From NCBI RefSeq assembly GCF_000971235.1, contig NZ_BBMB01000011.1, forward strand, positions 288,295-352,294: 64,000 bases of DNA. Reading direction: 5' to 3'. The position numbers were made by a program, and so were the translations under genes. Of the stretch, positions 17,631 through 25,944 are shown piece by piece; the stretch's first letter is position 1; the number at the start of each line of letters is the position of its first letter. Source of the DNA: Demequina subtropica (GTDB lineage Bacteria; Actinomycetota; Actinomycetes; Actinomycetales; Demequinaceae). The notes under the pieces are model-generated. The model was given only the letters and a program-made list of their open reading frames with translations, made no database searches and had not been told where the DNA came from.

Positions 17631-18929
17631 ATGGACAGCGTCGTCCTCGAGATCGCCATCGGCCTCGTCCTCGTCTTCGCGATAGCCGCTGCGGCGGCGT
17701 CGGCGGTGAACGAGATCATCACCCGCTCCTTCAACGTCCGTTCCAAGGCGCTGTGGGCGAGGCTCGACGAGCTGCTCTCGGGCACGGACCATCGGCTAGG
17801 GGTCCGTTTCCTGTGGAAGGGGCTGTGCTTCCGGTCTGTCAGGCCCACCCATGAGAACCCGGCTGTCGAGCTCACGTCGGCCCCGGACGCCGAGGCTGGT
17901 GCCCCACCGGTGCAGGAGGCCCACGGCGCCGCCGGTGCGAAGCCCGCCGGGCCTCGAGGGCGGGCCGCGAAGATCGAGGCGGGCCTGATCGCGTGGGAGG
18001 AGAAGGTCGTCGCGCGCCGTGACAAGAGGTCAGACGAGCAGAAGGCGGAGGACGATTCGCGTGCCGCGGTGGCACAGGGGCGCCTCAGCACGCTCGCGCG
18101 GACGGGGGCGATCGGGGGTCTCGACTACGTCGAGCTGGGCAACCCGTCGAAGGTCTCCCAGATCCCCGGCAAGGTGTTCGCGAACGCGCTGCTCGAGCTC
18201 GCGCAGGCGCGTAAGGGCGACGGGCTCGAGGCGCGCGTGATGGATCTCGCCAAGGAGTATCAGCAGCCGGACCAGAAGCTGCTCGCGCCGCTCGGGGCCT
18301 TCCTCGCGACCACCGGCGCTGCGGTGGCCCACGACACCGACAAGCTGCTCGCCGCAGCGGAGACCTGGTTCGACGGCCAGATGGAGGTCCTCAGCAACAC
18401 CTACAAGCGGAACACCAAGTGGGCGCTCGGGGCGATCGGCGTGGTGATCGCGATCCTGTTCAACGTCAACGCGATCGCGATCGCCGGCGGGCTCAACGAC
18501 AATGCCGCGTTCCGCCAGGCGGCGGTCACCGCTGCGGACGGCGTGAGCGCGGGGGAGTTCCCGGCCTGCATCGAGGAGGACGCGACAAGCTCGGCGGCCG
18601 CGGACTCCGAGTCCGGCGACGACGGCACCAGCGATCCGTACGCGGAGGTCGGGTGCGCGGTGCAGCAGTTCCGCGTGTTCTCGGAGGCCGGCGTGATCGT
18701 GCCGGGCGATGCCGACTACTTCACGCTGTTCGGCGATGCGTGGAACGGCGCGCAGGATCACGCGGAGGTCGCGGCGAAGGTGGAGGCCGGGGACTCCACC
18801 CAACCGCGCCAGATGAACCTGCTCGGACAGATCGTCGGCGTCATGCTCACGGGCCTCGCGACGGCGCTCGGCGGGCCGTTCTGGTTCGACCTCATGAAGC
18901 AGCTCACGGGACTGCGCAAGGGGAAGTAG
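17631..18929 (+). CDS. Conserved membrane protein of the WFD-YKRxT type
   Basis: A 432-residue protein of a widely distributed family without a formal name. An N-terminal span (residues 3-25) is followed by VNEIITRSFNVRSKALWARLDELL, a long Ala/Lys-rich cytoplasmic segment (about 75-140), the NPSKVSQIPGKVFANALLEL region, the signature AAETWFDGQMEVLSNTYKR just before span 2, and two C-terminal spans ending GGPFWFDLMKQLTGLRKGK. Homologues share WFDxxMxRxSGxYKRxTQ. The region between spans 2 and 3 has two cysteines (FPACIEED, VGCAVQQF), perhaps a disulfide outside the cell. GGAGGTG precedes the ATG. Function unknown. Confidence 0.8.
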   Translation: MDSVVLEIAIGLVLVFAIAAAAASAVNEIITRSFNVRSKALWARLDELLSGTDHRLGVRFLWKGLCFRSVRPTHENPAVELTSAPDAEAGAPPVQEAHGAAGAKPAGPRGRAAKIEAGLIAWEEKVVARRDKRSDEQKAEDDSRAAVAQGRLSTLARTGAIGGLDYVELGNPSKVSQIPGKVFANALLELAQARKGDGLEARVMDLAKEYQQPDQKLLAPLGAFLATTGAAVAHDTDKLLAAAETWFDGQMEVLSNTYKRNTKWALGAIGVVIAILFNVNAIAIAGGLNDNAAFRQAAVTAADGVSAGEFPACIEEDATSSAAADSESGDDGTSDPYAEVGCAVQQFRVFSEAGVIVPGDADYFTLFGDAWNGAQDHAEVAAKVEAGDSTQPRQMNLLGQIVGVMLTGLATALGGPFWFDLMKQLTGLRKGK

Positions 18930-18982
18930 GGGCGGTCGCTGCGCGCTCTGGCGACCCTTCGCATCGTCCCCCGACAACGAGA

Positions 18983-19015
18983 GAAGCCCTCCCCGAGACT
19001 CTCGGGGAGGGCTTC
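18983..19015. terminator. Strong hairpin terminator between membrane protein and tRNA-Ser
   Basis: A perfect 15-bp stem (18983-18997 with 19001-19015) with an ACT loop. It lies six bases past the tRNA 3' end on the minus strand and 54 bases past the convergent gene's stop, so it can terminate both transcripts. Confidence 0.85.
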
Positions 19016-19020
19016 CTCAA

Positions 19021-19111
19021 TGGCGGTGACGGTGGGATTTGAACCCACGGTACGGGGTTACCGTACACAGCATTTCGAGTGCTGCACCTTCGGCCGCTCG
19101 GACACGTCACC
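19021..19111 (-). tRNA. tRNA-Ser(CGA), CCA encoded
   Basis: On the minus strand a 7-bp acceptor stem (GGTGACG/CGTCACC) encloses a D arm, an anticodon arm with loop CTCGAAA giving anticodon CGA (codon UCG), a long class II variable arm (TACGG/CCGTA) and a T arm with GGTTCAAATC. The discriminator G and the CCA tail are encoded. A long variable arm plus CGA anticodon identifies serine. It stands alone, with a strong terminator just downstream. Confidence 0.96.
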
Positions 19112-19145
19112 GCGAAAGAGATTACAGGAACGTGAACTGAAAAAC

Positions 19146-20243
19146 CTAATCGGGCCGATGCGGTGGGGCCATGCGGCCGGCCGGATCCGGCGGTGCTGGC
19201 GGGTGTAGCAGGGCGGTTGCCACCGCGAGGCTTGCACCAAGTGCCGTATCGAGGATCCGTTCGCCCGTGACGGAGAGGTCGCCGAGCTCCCCGGCGCTCG
19301 CGGTGACGATCACGAGCGCCATCGGCGTGACCGCCGTGACCGCGATCGCGTAGTGCCGCGTGATCGCCAGCTCGGTCATGAACTGCAGCGCGCCCAGCGT
19401 CAGCGCGAGCACCACCGCAGGCATCCCGGAGTACGCGATCGCGAGGTAGACACCCACGCCCAGCACGGTGCCGACGGCACGATGCAGGCCCCGCGTGACC
19501 GCCGGCCCTCGCCCGGGCACCACGCCGATGACGACCACGCCGGCCGCGACGGTCCAGTACGCGCGGTCGGGGTCGACGAACAGGAGCGACAGCGCCGTGC
19601 CGAGCACCGCGACGATGACGGTGCGCCACACGAGCTCCTTGGCGCCGCGGTCCCACTCGGGGCGCGCGAGCAGCACCGAGAGCGGTCGGGGTGTGACCTG
19701 CCAGTGCACCCGCCTCACCAGAGGCGCGATGCTCGCGACCACGGCCCAGGCGCAGCCCGCCGTGACCGTCGCGACCAGCACGAGCGGCGGCACCCCGCCG
19801 TTCACGGCATGGCCCGACATGCCGTACACGAGGATCGGGAACAGCGGCCCGGGTGCGCCCAGCCGGTAGCCGTGCACCGAGATCGCGACGAGCACCGCGA
19901 CCGCGATCAGGCCCAGCGCGGACAGCAGCGGGTAGGGGGCGAGGGTCGCGCCCAGCACGCTCGTCAGCACCAGCCCCAGGCCGGCGATGGGCCGCAGCCT
20001 CAGCCGCTCGAGCCGTGGCAGGGCCGCGAAGTACGGCACGGTGAAGGCGCCCGTGGCGGCGATGAGGCCCAGGTCCACGCGGCCGAAGGCGATTCCCACC
20101 AGCACGGGCACCGTGAGCACCACGGCCGCCTGCAGCGCGATGGGCCAGCGCGGCTCCTTCGCGGGCACCATGGTGCCGAGGCTCACCACCGCGCGCCTCA
20201 TGCCGTGGCGCCACACGTCCCGCTTGCGGGGCTCCTCGGACAT
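19146..20243 (-). CDS. FUSC family membrane protein, second paralogue
   Basis: A 365-residue two-bundle membrane protein homologous to the one encoded at 11827-12912; both share a short soluble N-terminus, the GLIAATGAFT segment in the first bundle and DPDRAYWTVAAGVVVIG in the second. The charged loop between bundles (VRRVHWQVTPRPLS) is in the cytoplasm. It begins one base after the tadA stop and is probably co-transcribed with it. Family members export aromatic acids; neither paralogue has neighbours that suggest a substrate. Confidence 0.85.
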   Translation of the reverse strand: MSEEPRKRDVWRHGMRRAVVSLGTMVPAKEPRWPIALQAAVVLTVPVLVGIAFGRVDLGLIAATGAFTVPYFAALPRLERLRLRPIAGLGLVLTSVLGATLAPYPLLSALGLIAVAVLVAISVHGYRLGAPGPLFPILVYGMSGHAVNGGVPPLVLVATVTAGCAWAVVASIAPLVRRVHWQVTPRPLSVLLARPEWDRGAKELVWRTVIVAVLGTALSLLFVDPDRAYWTVAAGVVVIGVVPGRGPAVTRGLHRAVGTVLGVGVYLAIAYSGMPAVVLALTLGALQFMTELAITRHYAIAVTAVTPMALVIVTASAGELGDLSVTGERILDTALGASLAVATALLHPPAPPDPAGRMAPPHRPD

Positions 20244-20699
20244 CTAGCGCTTCGCCTCGAAGAACTCCGCGAGCAGCGCGGCCGACTCCTCGGCGCGCAC
20301 GCCCGACACGACCTCGACCTTGGAGCCGATCCGCGCATCGCGCACCACGTCCCACTGGGAGCCCGTGGCGCCGGCCTTCACGTCCCACGCGCCCAGCACG
20401 AGCCGCGGGATGCGCGCCTGAAGGATCGCTCCCGCGCACATGAGGCACGGCTCCAGGGTGACGACGAGCGTGCAGCCGTCGAGGCGCCAGGTGCCCAGGG
20501 ACGATGCGGCGGCGCGGATCGCGACCACCTCGGCGTGGGCGGAGGGGTCGCCCTCGACCTCGCGGAGGTTGCGCCCGGCGCCGATGACCTCGCCCTCGGG
20601 GGAGAGCACCACGGCGCCCACCGGGACGTCGCCCGCCTCGCCGGCGGCGCGGGCCTCGGCGAGCGCGATGTCCATCGCCTGGTCCCAGCGTCCTCTCAC
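20244..20699 (-). CDS. tadA: tRNA-specific adenosine deaminase
   Basis: A 151-residue deaminase that converts A34 of tRNA-Arg(ACG) to inosine. The zinc site is complete: HAEVVAI (His54 ligand, catalytic Glu56) and the PCLMC pair (Cys84 and Cys87). The C-terminal helices end EFFEAKR. The GTG start is chosen because a TAGCCT -10 box ends six bases before it, implying a leaderless mRNA; an internal ATG at codon 9 is an alternative. Divergent from upp. Confidence 0.93.
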   Translation of the reverse strand: MRGRWDQAMDIALAEARAAGEAGDVPVGAVVLSPEGEVIGAGRNLREVEGDPSAHAEVVAIRAAASSLGTWRLDGCTLVVTLEPCLMCAGAILQARIPRLVLGAWDVKAGATGSQWDVVRDARIGSKVEVVSGVRAEESAALLAEFFEAKR

Positions 20700-20705
20700 G
20701 TGGCC

Positions 20706-20711
20706 AGGCTA
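20706..20711 (-). promoter_or_regulatory. -10 box of leaderless tadA promoter
   Basis: TAGCCT on the minus strand ends six bases before the GTG start, the leaderless spacing seen at several other genes here. Confidence 0.5.
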
Positions 20712-20771
20712 CCGGCGCATCGTCCCGACGCCCTGGGAGCAGCGACCCGGGAAACGCGCGGCTCGAGACGA

Positions 20772-20777
20772 TAGTCT
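20772..20777 (+). promoter_or_regulatory. -10 box of leaderless upp promoter
   Basis: TAGTCT ends six bases before the upp ATG, so the transcript should begin at or next to the start codon. Confidence 0.55.
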
Positions 20778-20783
20778 CGGACC

Positions 20784-21425
20784 ATGCAGCTGCACGTCGC
20801 GGACCACCCGCTCATCCGTCACAAGGTCACCGTCCTGCGCGACAAGAACACCAAGTCGCCGACGTTCCGCCTCCTGGTGGACGAGCTGGTGACGCTCCTC
20901 GCCTACGAGGCGACGCGCGACGTGCGTGTCGAGGAGTGCGAGGTCGAGACGCCGCTCACCGCGACCACCGGCACCAAGATCGCCGACCCGGCCCCGATCA
21001 TCGTCCCCATCCTGCGCGCGGGCCTGGGCATGCTCGACGGCATGACGCGGCTCATCCCGAGCGCCGAGGTGGGCTTCCTGGGCCTCAAGCGCGACGAGGA
21101 GACGCTCGAGGCGATCACGTACGCGAACCGCCTTCCCGACGATCTGACGGGCCGTCAGGTGTTCCTCATCGACCCGATGCTCGCGACCGGCGGCTCGCTC
21201 GTCATGGCGATCGAGTACGTGCTCGAGCGCGGCGCGACCGACGTGACGTGCGTGTGCCTGCTCGCGGCGCCCGAGGGCATCCAGCACGTGCAGGAGAAGG
21301 TGGGCGACCGTGCCGACGTCTCCGTGGTGGTCGCGCAGGTCGACGAGAAGCTCAACGAGGTCGGCTACATCGTCCCGGGCCTCGGCGATGCGGGCGACCG
21401 CCTGTACGGCATCGTCGACCTGTAG
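20784..21425 (+). CDS. upp: Uracil phosphoribosyltransferase
   Basis: A 213-residue enzyme that makes UMP from uracil and PRPP in pyrimidine salvage. The PRPP-binding loop is [10 protein letters not shown] (about residues 131-140) and the uracil-binding end is [16 protein letters not shown] (about 193-208), both canonical. The N-terminus [21 protein letters not shown] matches UPRTases residue for residue. A leaderless promoter precedes it and a perfect hairpin follows 18 nt after the stop. Its product feeds the same nucleotide pool as the downstream ribonucleotide reductase, although a terminator separates the two units. Confidence 0.97.
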   Translation: MQLHVADHPLIRHKVTVLRDKNTKSPTFRLLVDELVTLLAYEATRDVRVEECEVETPLTATTGTKIADPAPIIVPILRAGLGMLDGMTRLIPSAEVGFLGLKRDEETLEAITYANRLPDDLTGRQVFLIDPMLATGGSLVMAIEYVLERGATDVTCVCLLAAPEGIQHVQEKVGDRADVSVVVAQVDEKLNEVGYIVPGLGDAGDRLYGIVDL

Positions 21426-21442
21426 CGTCCCGCGCTCCGCTC

Positions 21443-21474
21443 GCGCCGCATCGTCCCGCCGGACGATGCGGCGC
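21443..21474 (+). terminator. upp terminator
   Basis: A perfect 14-bp stem (21443-21456 with 21461-21474) and a CGCC loop, followed by TTCCGTTTGT. Both arms contain the GCATCGTCC motif that recurs through the window. Confidence 0.85.
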
Positions 21475-21556
21475 TTCCGTTTGTCGGTGATGGACGGGAG
21501 TCGTTGTCAGACCCCCGCGCGACACTGTTCTGGTGGCGCCCGGATGCGGTGGGGCA

Positions 21557-21630
21557 GTCTTCACAGGGAAGGCGGTACCGTCCACATGACACGCCGAGGT
21601 GTCCACAGGCTTTGCACAGAGAACTCCACA
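21557..21630. repeat. Four phased TCCACA-type repeats upstream of nrdA
   Basis: GTCTTCACA (21557), CCGTCCACA (21578), GTGTCCACA (21599) and AACTCCACA (21622) start 21, 21 and 23 bp apart, about two helical turns each. The middle two match seven of nine and eight of nine positions of the actinobacterial DnaA box TTGTCCACA. The array ends just upstream of the first NrdR-like box. The rest of the gap between upp and nrdA holds the promoter described separately and nothing else recognisable. Confidence 0.55.
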
Positions 21631-21633
21631 AGA

Positions 21634-21649
21634 CCACAACATCTAGGGG
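21634..21649. promoter_or_regulatory. NrdR box 1
   Basis: CCACAACATCTAGGGG matches 11 of 16 positions of the NrdR consensus ACACWATATATWGTGT. It begins 32 bp before a second such site, the three-turn spacing known for NrdR pairs. Confidence 0.6.
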
Positions 21650-21665
21650 CTGGGCTTCAAAAAGG

Positions 21666-21681
21666 CCCCCATATCTTGTTG
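21666..21681. promoter_or_regulatory. NrdR box 2
   Basis: CCCCCATATCTTGTTG matches about 10 of 16 consensus positions and overlaps the -35 hexamer of the nrdA promoter, so binding would block RNA polymerase. Confidence 0.55.
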
Positions 21682-21707
21682 CACACGGATGGTGTTCGGG
21701 TTAGGTT
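21679..21707 (+). promoter_or_regulatory. nrdAB promoter
   Basis: TTGCAC (21679-21684) and TAGGTT (21702-21707) are separated by exactly 17 bp. The start codon lies about 125 bp further on, so the mRNA has a long leader. Confidence 0.6.
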
Positions 21708-21833
21708 CGGATAGCGCCTCGTGCTGACGACGCGGGTGGACCACCCCGGAATCCGCCGCCATCCGAGCGCCAAGTCACCACCATGCTGCGCGGCCTGGGG
21801 AGGGTCACGCAGGGCACCCGCGAGGAGAGCATC

Positions 21834-24779
21834 GTGACGATCACCGAGAACACCGCCGGCGCGACCACCGAGGGCGTCGCCGTGGCGCGCCCGGGCATCC
21901 ATGTGACCAAGCGCGACGGCACGCGCGAGCCCTACAACGCGGACCGCATCAACAAGGCGATCGAACGCGCGGCGCACGGCCTTCCCGATCAGATCTCGAT
22001 GACCACGCAGATCGCGTCCGAGCTCGCGATCACGCTCTTCGACGGCATCACCACGGAGCAGCTCGACGAGGCCGCGATCGGTGTGGCGGTCCAGAACGTC
22101 AAGGACGACCCTCAGTTCGACATCGTCGCTGCGAGGCTGCTGCGCAAGGTGATCTACAAGAGGGTGCTCGGCGGCTACGACACCGAGCTCGAGCTGTCGC
22201 TCCTGCACCAGGCGCGCTTCCCGGGCTACATCCGCGACGCGGTCGAGGACGGCCTGCTCGACACGCGGCTCACCGAGCTGTTCGACCTCGACGCGCTCGC
22301 GGCGCGGCTGGACCACACGCGCGACGACAACCTCCGGTACATCGGCACCGTGACCATGCGCAACCGGTACATGATCACCGACCGCCACGGGAAGGCGCTC
22401 GAGGTCCCGCAGTACTTCTGGATGCGCGTCGCGATGGGCCTGTCGCTCAACGAGGCCGACCCGACCGGCGCGGCGCTCCTCTTCTACGACAAGATCTCCA
22501 CGCTTGAGTACCTGCCCGCCGGTTCGACGCTCGTCAACGCGGGCACGTCCTACCCGCAGCTGTCGAACTGCTTCGTCATGCAGATGGAGGACGACATCGA
22601 GCACATCGCGAAGTCGGTGCGCGACGTCATGTGGCTGACCAAGGGCACGGGCGGCATCGGGCTGTCGGTGACGAAGCTGCGTGCCGAGGGCTCCCCGATC
22701 CGCTCGAACAACACCACGTCGACCGGCCCGATCCCGTTCATGCACACCATCGACTCGACGCTGCGCGCCGTGTCGCGCGGCGGCAAGAAGTTCGGCGCGC
22801 TGGCGTTCTACATGGAGAACTGGCACCTCGATTTCCACCAGTTCCTCGATCTCCGTCAGAACTCGGGCGACCCGTACCGTCGGACGCGCACGGCCAACAC
22901 CGCCGTGTGGATCTCCGACGAGTTCATGAAGCGCGTCGCCACCGACGGCGACTGGTACCTGTTCGACCCCGCCGAGACCCCTGACCTGGTGGAGCTGGTG
23001 GGCTCGGCCTTCTCCGCGCGCTACGCCGAGTACATCGCGCTCGCGGAGGCGGGCCGCATGCGCACCTTCAAGAAGATGAAGGCGCGCGAGCAGTACAAGT
23101 CGATCCTGGTGATGCTGCAGACCACCGCCCACCCGTGGCTCACGTGGAAGGACACCATCAACCTGCGTGCCCTCAACACCAACACGGGCACCATCCACCT
23201 CTCCAACCTCTGCACGGAGATCTGCCTGCCGCAGGACCGCGAGAACATCGCCGTCTGCAACCTCGCGTCGATCAACCTGCCGGAGCACCTGGTCGACGGC
23301 AAGATCGACTGGGACCGCATGAAGGACTCGGTGCGGCTCGCGGTCCGCCAGCTCGACAACCTGGTGGACATCACGCTGTCTTCCGTGCCCGAGTCCGAGC
23401 ATGCGAACAGCGAGAACCGTGCGATCGGGCTCGGCGTGATGGGCTACACCGACATCACGGAGCGCCTCGGGCTCGCGTACGAGTCCGAGGAGGCGTACGC
23501 GCTGATCGACGAGATCGTCGAGTTCGTGTCCTTCCACGCGATCGACGCCTCCGCGGACCTCGCACGCGAGCGCGGCTCGTACGCGAACTTCGAGGGCTCC
23601 GGCTGGTCGCAGGGCAAGGTCCCCTTCGACACCATCGCGGAGACCGAGGCGGACCGCGGCGTCCCCATCACGGTCGACCGGACGATGCGTCAGGACTGGG
23701 CCGCGATGCGCGAGAAGGTTGCGGGCGGCATCCGCAACGCGACGCTCATGGCCGTCGCTCCCACCGCCTCGATCGGCCTCGTCGCCGGCGTCACGCCCGG
23801 ATTCGACCCGCAGTTCTCGCAGATCTTCTCGCGCGCCACCAGCTCCGGGAAGTTCCTCGAGGTCAACCGGAACCTGGTCAAGGACCTCCAGGAGCTCGGA
23901 CTGTGGGAGTCCGTGCGCGACCGCCTGCTCGAGGTCCAAGGCGACCTGTCGCAGATCGACGAGGTCCCGCAGCACCTCAAGGACGTCTACAAGACGTCGT
24001 TCCAGCTGCCGCCGCAGGCGTTCATCGAGGTCGCGGCGCGCGCCCAGAAGTGGATCGACCAGGCCATCAGCCGCAACATCTACCTCGAGGACCGCGACGT
24101 CGAGGGGATGATGAACCTCTACGCGGCGGCGTGGGAGAAGGGCGTGAAGACCACGTACTACCTCCACATGAAGCCGCGCCACACCGCCGAGCAGTCGACG
24201 GTGCGCGTCAACAAGACCGAGAAGATCAACAGCACCGGCAACGCCGCGGGCCGGCCCTCCGCCGGCGGCTCGACGGGGCCCGCGCGCAAGGGCTTCGGCG
24301 CCGCACGCAAGGGCTTCGGGGCGGCCAAGGCGGCCGCGGTGCCCGCGGACGATGCGACGGCCGCCCAGCCGCCCGCCTCGCCGGCACCGGGCACGGCGCC
24401 CGCGGCACCCGCATCGTCCCCGGTGCCCGAGGCCGCAGCGGTCCAGCGCCCCGCGGCTCGCGGCTTCGGCGCGGTCAAGGCTGCCGAGCCGGCGGCGGCC
24501 ACCGCGCCGATCGAGACGGTCGCGCCGACCGCGCACCCGGGTCCGTCCCTGGCTCCCGCGTCGGTGCTGTCCTCGATCGCCGCTCAGGCCTTCGCCACCT
24601 CGCCGGCCGATCAGCCCGAGGTCCCGCCCACCTCGCTTCCCGAGGGCGTCCAGATGCCCGAGGGGGCCCGCCAGCTCGAGATGGTCGAGTCCACGGGATC
24701 GGGGGACACGGAGATGGTGGGCGGCGTCGCGTGCCCCGTGGACCCGATGGAGCGCCTCCAGTGCGAGTCGTGCCAGTGA
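21834..24779 (+). CDS. nrdA: Class I ribonucleotide reductase large subunit
   Basis: A 981-residue subunit that reduces ribonucleotides to deoxyribonucleotides. An ATP-cone covers about residues 20-110 (VTKRDGTREPYNADRINKAI). The active-site cysteines are Cys246 (SNCFVM), radical Cys460 (NLCTEI) and Cys475 (AVCNLAS), and the tail carries the redox pair CESC (Cys977, Cys980). Between core and tail lies an unusual Ala/Pro-rich linker of about 150 residues with three GFGA-(A/V)-(R/K) repeats. The GTG start follows GAGGAG; the upstream ATG at 21783 has no ribosome site. nrdB follows after 28 bases. NrdR-like boxes and phased TCCACA repeats lie upstream. Confidence 0.95.
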   Translation: MTITENTAGATTEGVAVARPGIHVTKRDGTREPYNADRINKAIERAAHGLPDQISMTTQIASELAITLFDGITTEQLDEAAIGVAVQNVKDDPQFDIVAARLLRKVIYKRVLGGYDTELELSLLHQARFPGYIRDAVEDGLLDTRLTELFDLDALAARLDHTRDDNLRYIGTVTMRNRYMITDRHGKALEVPQYFWMRVAMGLSLNEADPTGAALLFYDKISTLEYLPAGSTLVNAGTSYPQLSNCFVMQMEDDIEHIAKSVRDVMWLTKGTGGIGLSVTKLRAEGSPIRSNNTTSTGPIPFMHTIDSTLRAVSRGGKKFGALAFYMENWHLDFHQFLDLRQNSGDPYRRTRTANTAVWISDEFMKRVATDGDWYLFDPAETPDLVELVGSAFSARYAEYIALAEAGRMRTFKKMKAREQYKSILVMLQTTAHPWLTWKDTINLRALNTNTGTIHLSNLCTEICLPQDRENIAVCNLASINLPEHLVDGKIDWDRMKDSVRLAVRQLDNLVDITLSSVPESEHANSENRAIGLGVMGYTDITERLGLAYESEEAYALIDEIVEFVSFHAIDASADLARERGSYANFEGSGWSQGKVPFDTIAETEADRGVPITVDRTMRQDWAAMREKVAGGIRNATLMAVAPTASIGLVAGVTPGFDPQFSQIFSRATSSGKFLEVNRNLVKDLQELGLWESVRDRLLEVQGDLSQIDEVPQHLKDVYKTSFQLPPQAFIEVAARAQKWIDQAISRNIYLEDRDVEGMMNLYAAAWEKGVKTTYYLHMKPRHTAEQSTVRVNKTEKINSTGNAAGRPSAGGSTGPARKGFGAARKGFGAAKAAAVPADDATAAQPPASPAPGTAPAAPASSPVPEAAAVQRPAARGFGAVKAAEPAAATAPIETVAPTAHPGPSLAPASVLSSIAAQAFATSPADQPEVPPTSLPEGVQMPEGARQLEMVESTGSGDTEMVGGVACPVDPMERLQCESCQ

Positions 24780-24807
24780 TCGCGTACGTCAAGACAGGAG
24801 ACAAGTG

Positions 24808-25797
24808 ATGGGAATCCTCGGAACCGGCGTGCAGGACGGGCTGCTGCTCAAGCCGATCACCTACCCGTGGGCGATGGAGCTCTACAACCAGGCGGTCGCG
24901 AACACCTGGTTCCCCAACGAGATCCAGCTGGGCGAGGACCTCGCGGACTTCAAGCGCATGACGGAGGAGGAGAAGCACGCCATCACCTATCTGATGTCGT
25001 ACTTCAACCCCAACGAGCTGCTGGTCAACAAGGCGCTCGCCTTCGGCGTGTACCCCTACATCAACGCACCCGAGGCGCACCTGTACCTCGCGAAGCAGAT
25101 GTGGGAGGAGGCCAACCACTGCATGTCGTTCGAGTACGTCCTCGAGACGTTCCCGATCGACCGCGAGGCGGCCTACGAGTCCCACGTCACGGTGCCGTCG
25201 ATGGCGGCCAAGGAGGAGTTCGAGGTCCGCTTCATCCGGAGGATGACCGAGGAGACGCTCGACATCACCACCACGGAGGGCAAGAGGGACTTCATCCGCA
25301 ACCTCGTGGCGTACAACATCATCCTCGAGGGCATCTGGTTCTACTCGGGCTTCATGGTCGCCCTGTCCTTCCGCCAGCGGAACCTGCTGCGGAACTTCGG
25401 CTCGCTCATGGACTGGATCATCCGCGACGAGTCGCTGCACCTGCAGTTCGGCATCAACCTCATCCTCACGGTGCTCGAGGAGAACGAGGACCTCCAGGAC
25501 CCCGACTTCGCGGAGGAGATCCGCCAGATGATCCTCGGCGCGGTCGCGATGGAGGAGCAGTACAACCGCGACCTCCTGCCGACCGGCATCCTGGGCCTCA
25601 ACGCCGACTACGTGAACCAGTACGTCAAGTACCTCGCGGACCGCAGGCTGGAGGAGCTGGGCTTCGATGCGCATTACAATGTGTCGAATCCCGCCAAGTG
25701 GATGGCCACGGCGAACGACACCCTTCAGCTGGTGAACTTCTTCGAGGCCACGAACACGTCGTACGAGGTCAACGCCCAGGCGACCAAGCAGCCGTAG
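24808..25797 (+). CDS. nrdB: Ribonucleotide reductase small subunit, class Ic type
   Basis: A 329-residue R2 protein. The six metal ligands are Glu70, Glu101, His104, Glu174, Glu208 and His211; every spacing equals that of the Chlamydia trachomatis Mn/Fe protein (89, 120, 123, 193, 227, 230). The radical-tyrosine position, four residues after His104, is Phe108, and the first ligand is Glu rather than Asp, the two hallmarks of class Ic. A Mn(IV)/Fe(III) centre would then replace the tyrosyl radical as initiator. Co-transcribed with nrdA behind AGGAGA. It ends before a strong terminator. Confidence 0.96.
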   Translation: MGILGTGVQDGLLLKPITYPWAMELYNQAVANTWFPNEIQLGEDLADFKRMTEEEKHAITYLMSYFNPNELLVNKALAFGVYPYINAPEAHLYLAKQMWEEANHCMSFEYVLETFPIDREAAYESHVTVPSMAAKEEFEVRFIRRMTEETLDITTTEGKRDFIRNLVAYNIILEGIWFYSGFMVALSFRQRNLLRNFGSLMDWIIRDESLHLQFGINLILTVLEENEDLQDPDFAEEIRQMILGAVAMEEQYNRDLLPTGILGLNADYVNQYVKYLADRRLEELGFDAHYNVSNPAKWMATANDTLQLVNFFEATNTSYEVNAQATKQP

Positions 25798-25835
25798 ACA
25801 CCTGTCAAACAGCCGCTTAGACTGGCGGCACCCCA

Positions 25836-25878
25836 CAAGACGCCCGGAGCAGAGCGATCCTCTGCGACGGGCGTCTTG
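25836..25878 (+). terminator. nrdAB terminator
   Basis: An 11-bp perfect outer stem (25836-25846 with 25868-25878) encloses a 6-bp inner stem (GCAGAG/CTCTGC). It sits 39 nt past the nrdB stop; GTGTG follows instead of a U-run. Confidence 0.75.
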
Positions 25879-25944
25879 GTGTGCGTCCCCCGCACCCCCA
25901 CCCCTTTCGCCGCGCCCCCTTTCTCGAGAAATCAGGTCACGCCC

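Noticed and set aside
21557..21681. Replication origin
   Set aside because: The DnaA-box-like repeats are few and degenerate, and dnaA, dnaN and gyrB are absent; nrdAB regulation explains the site better.
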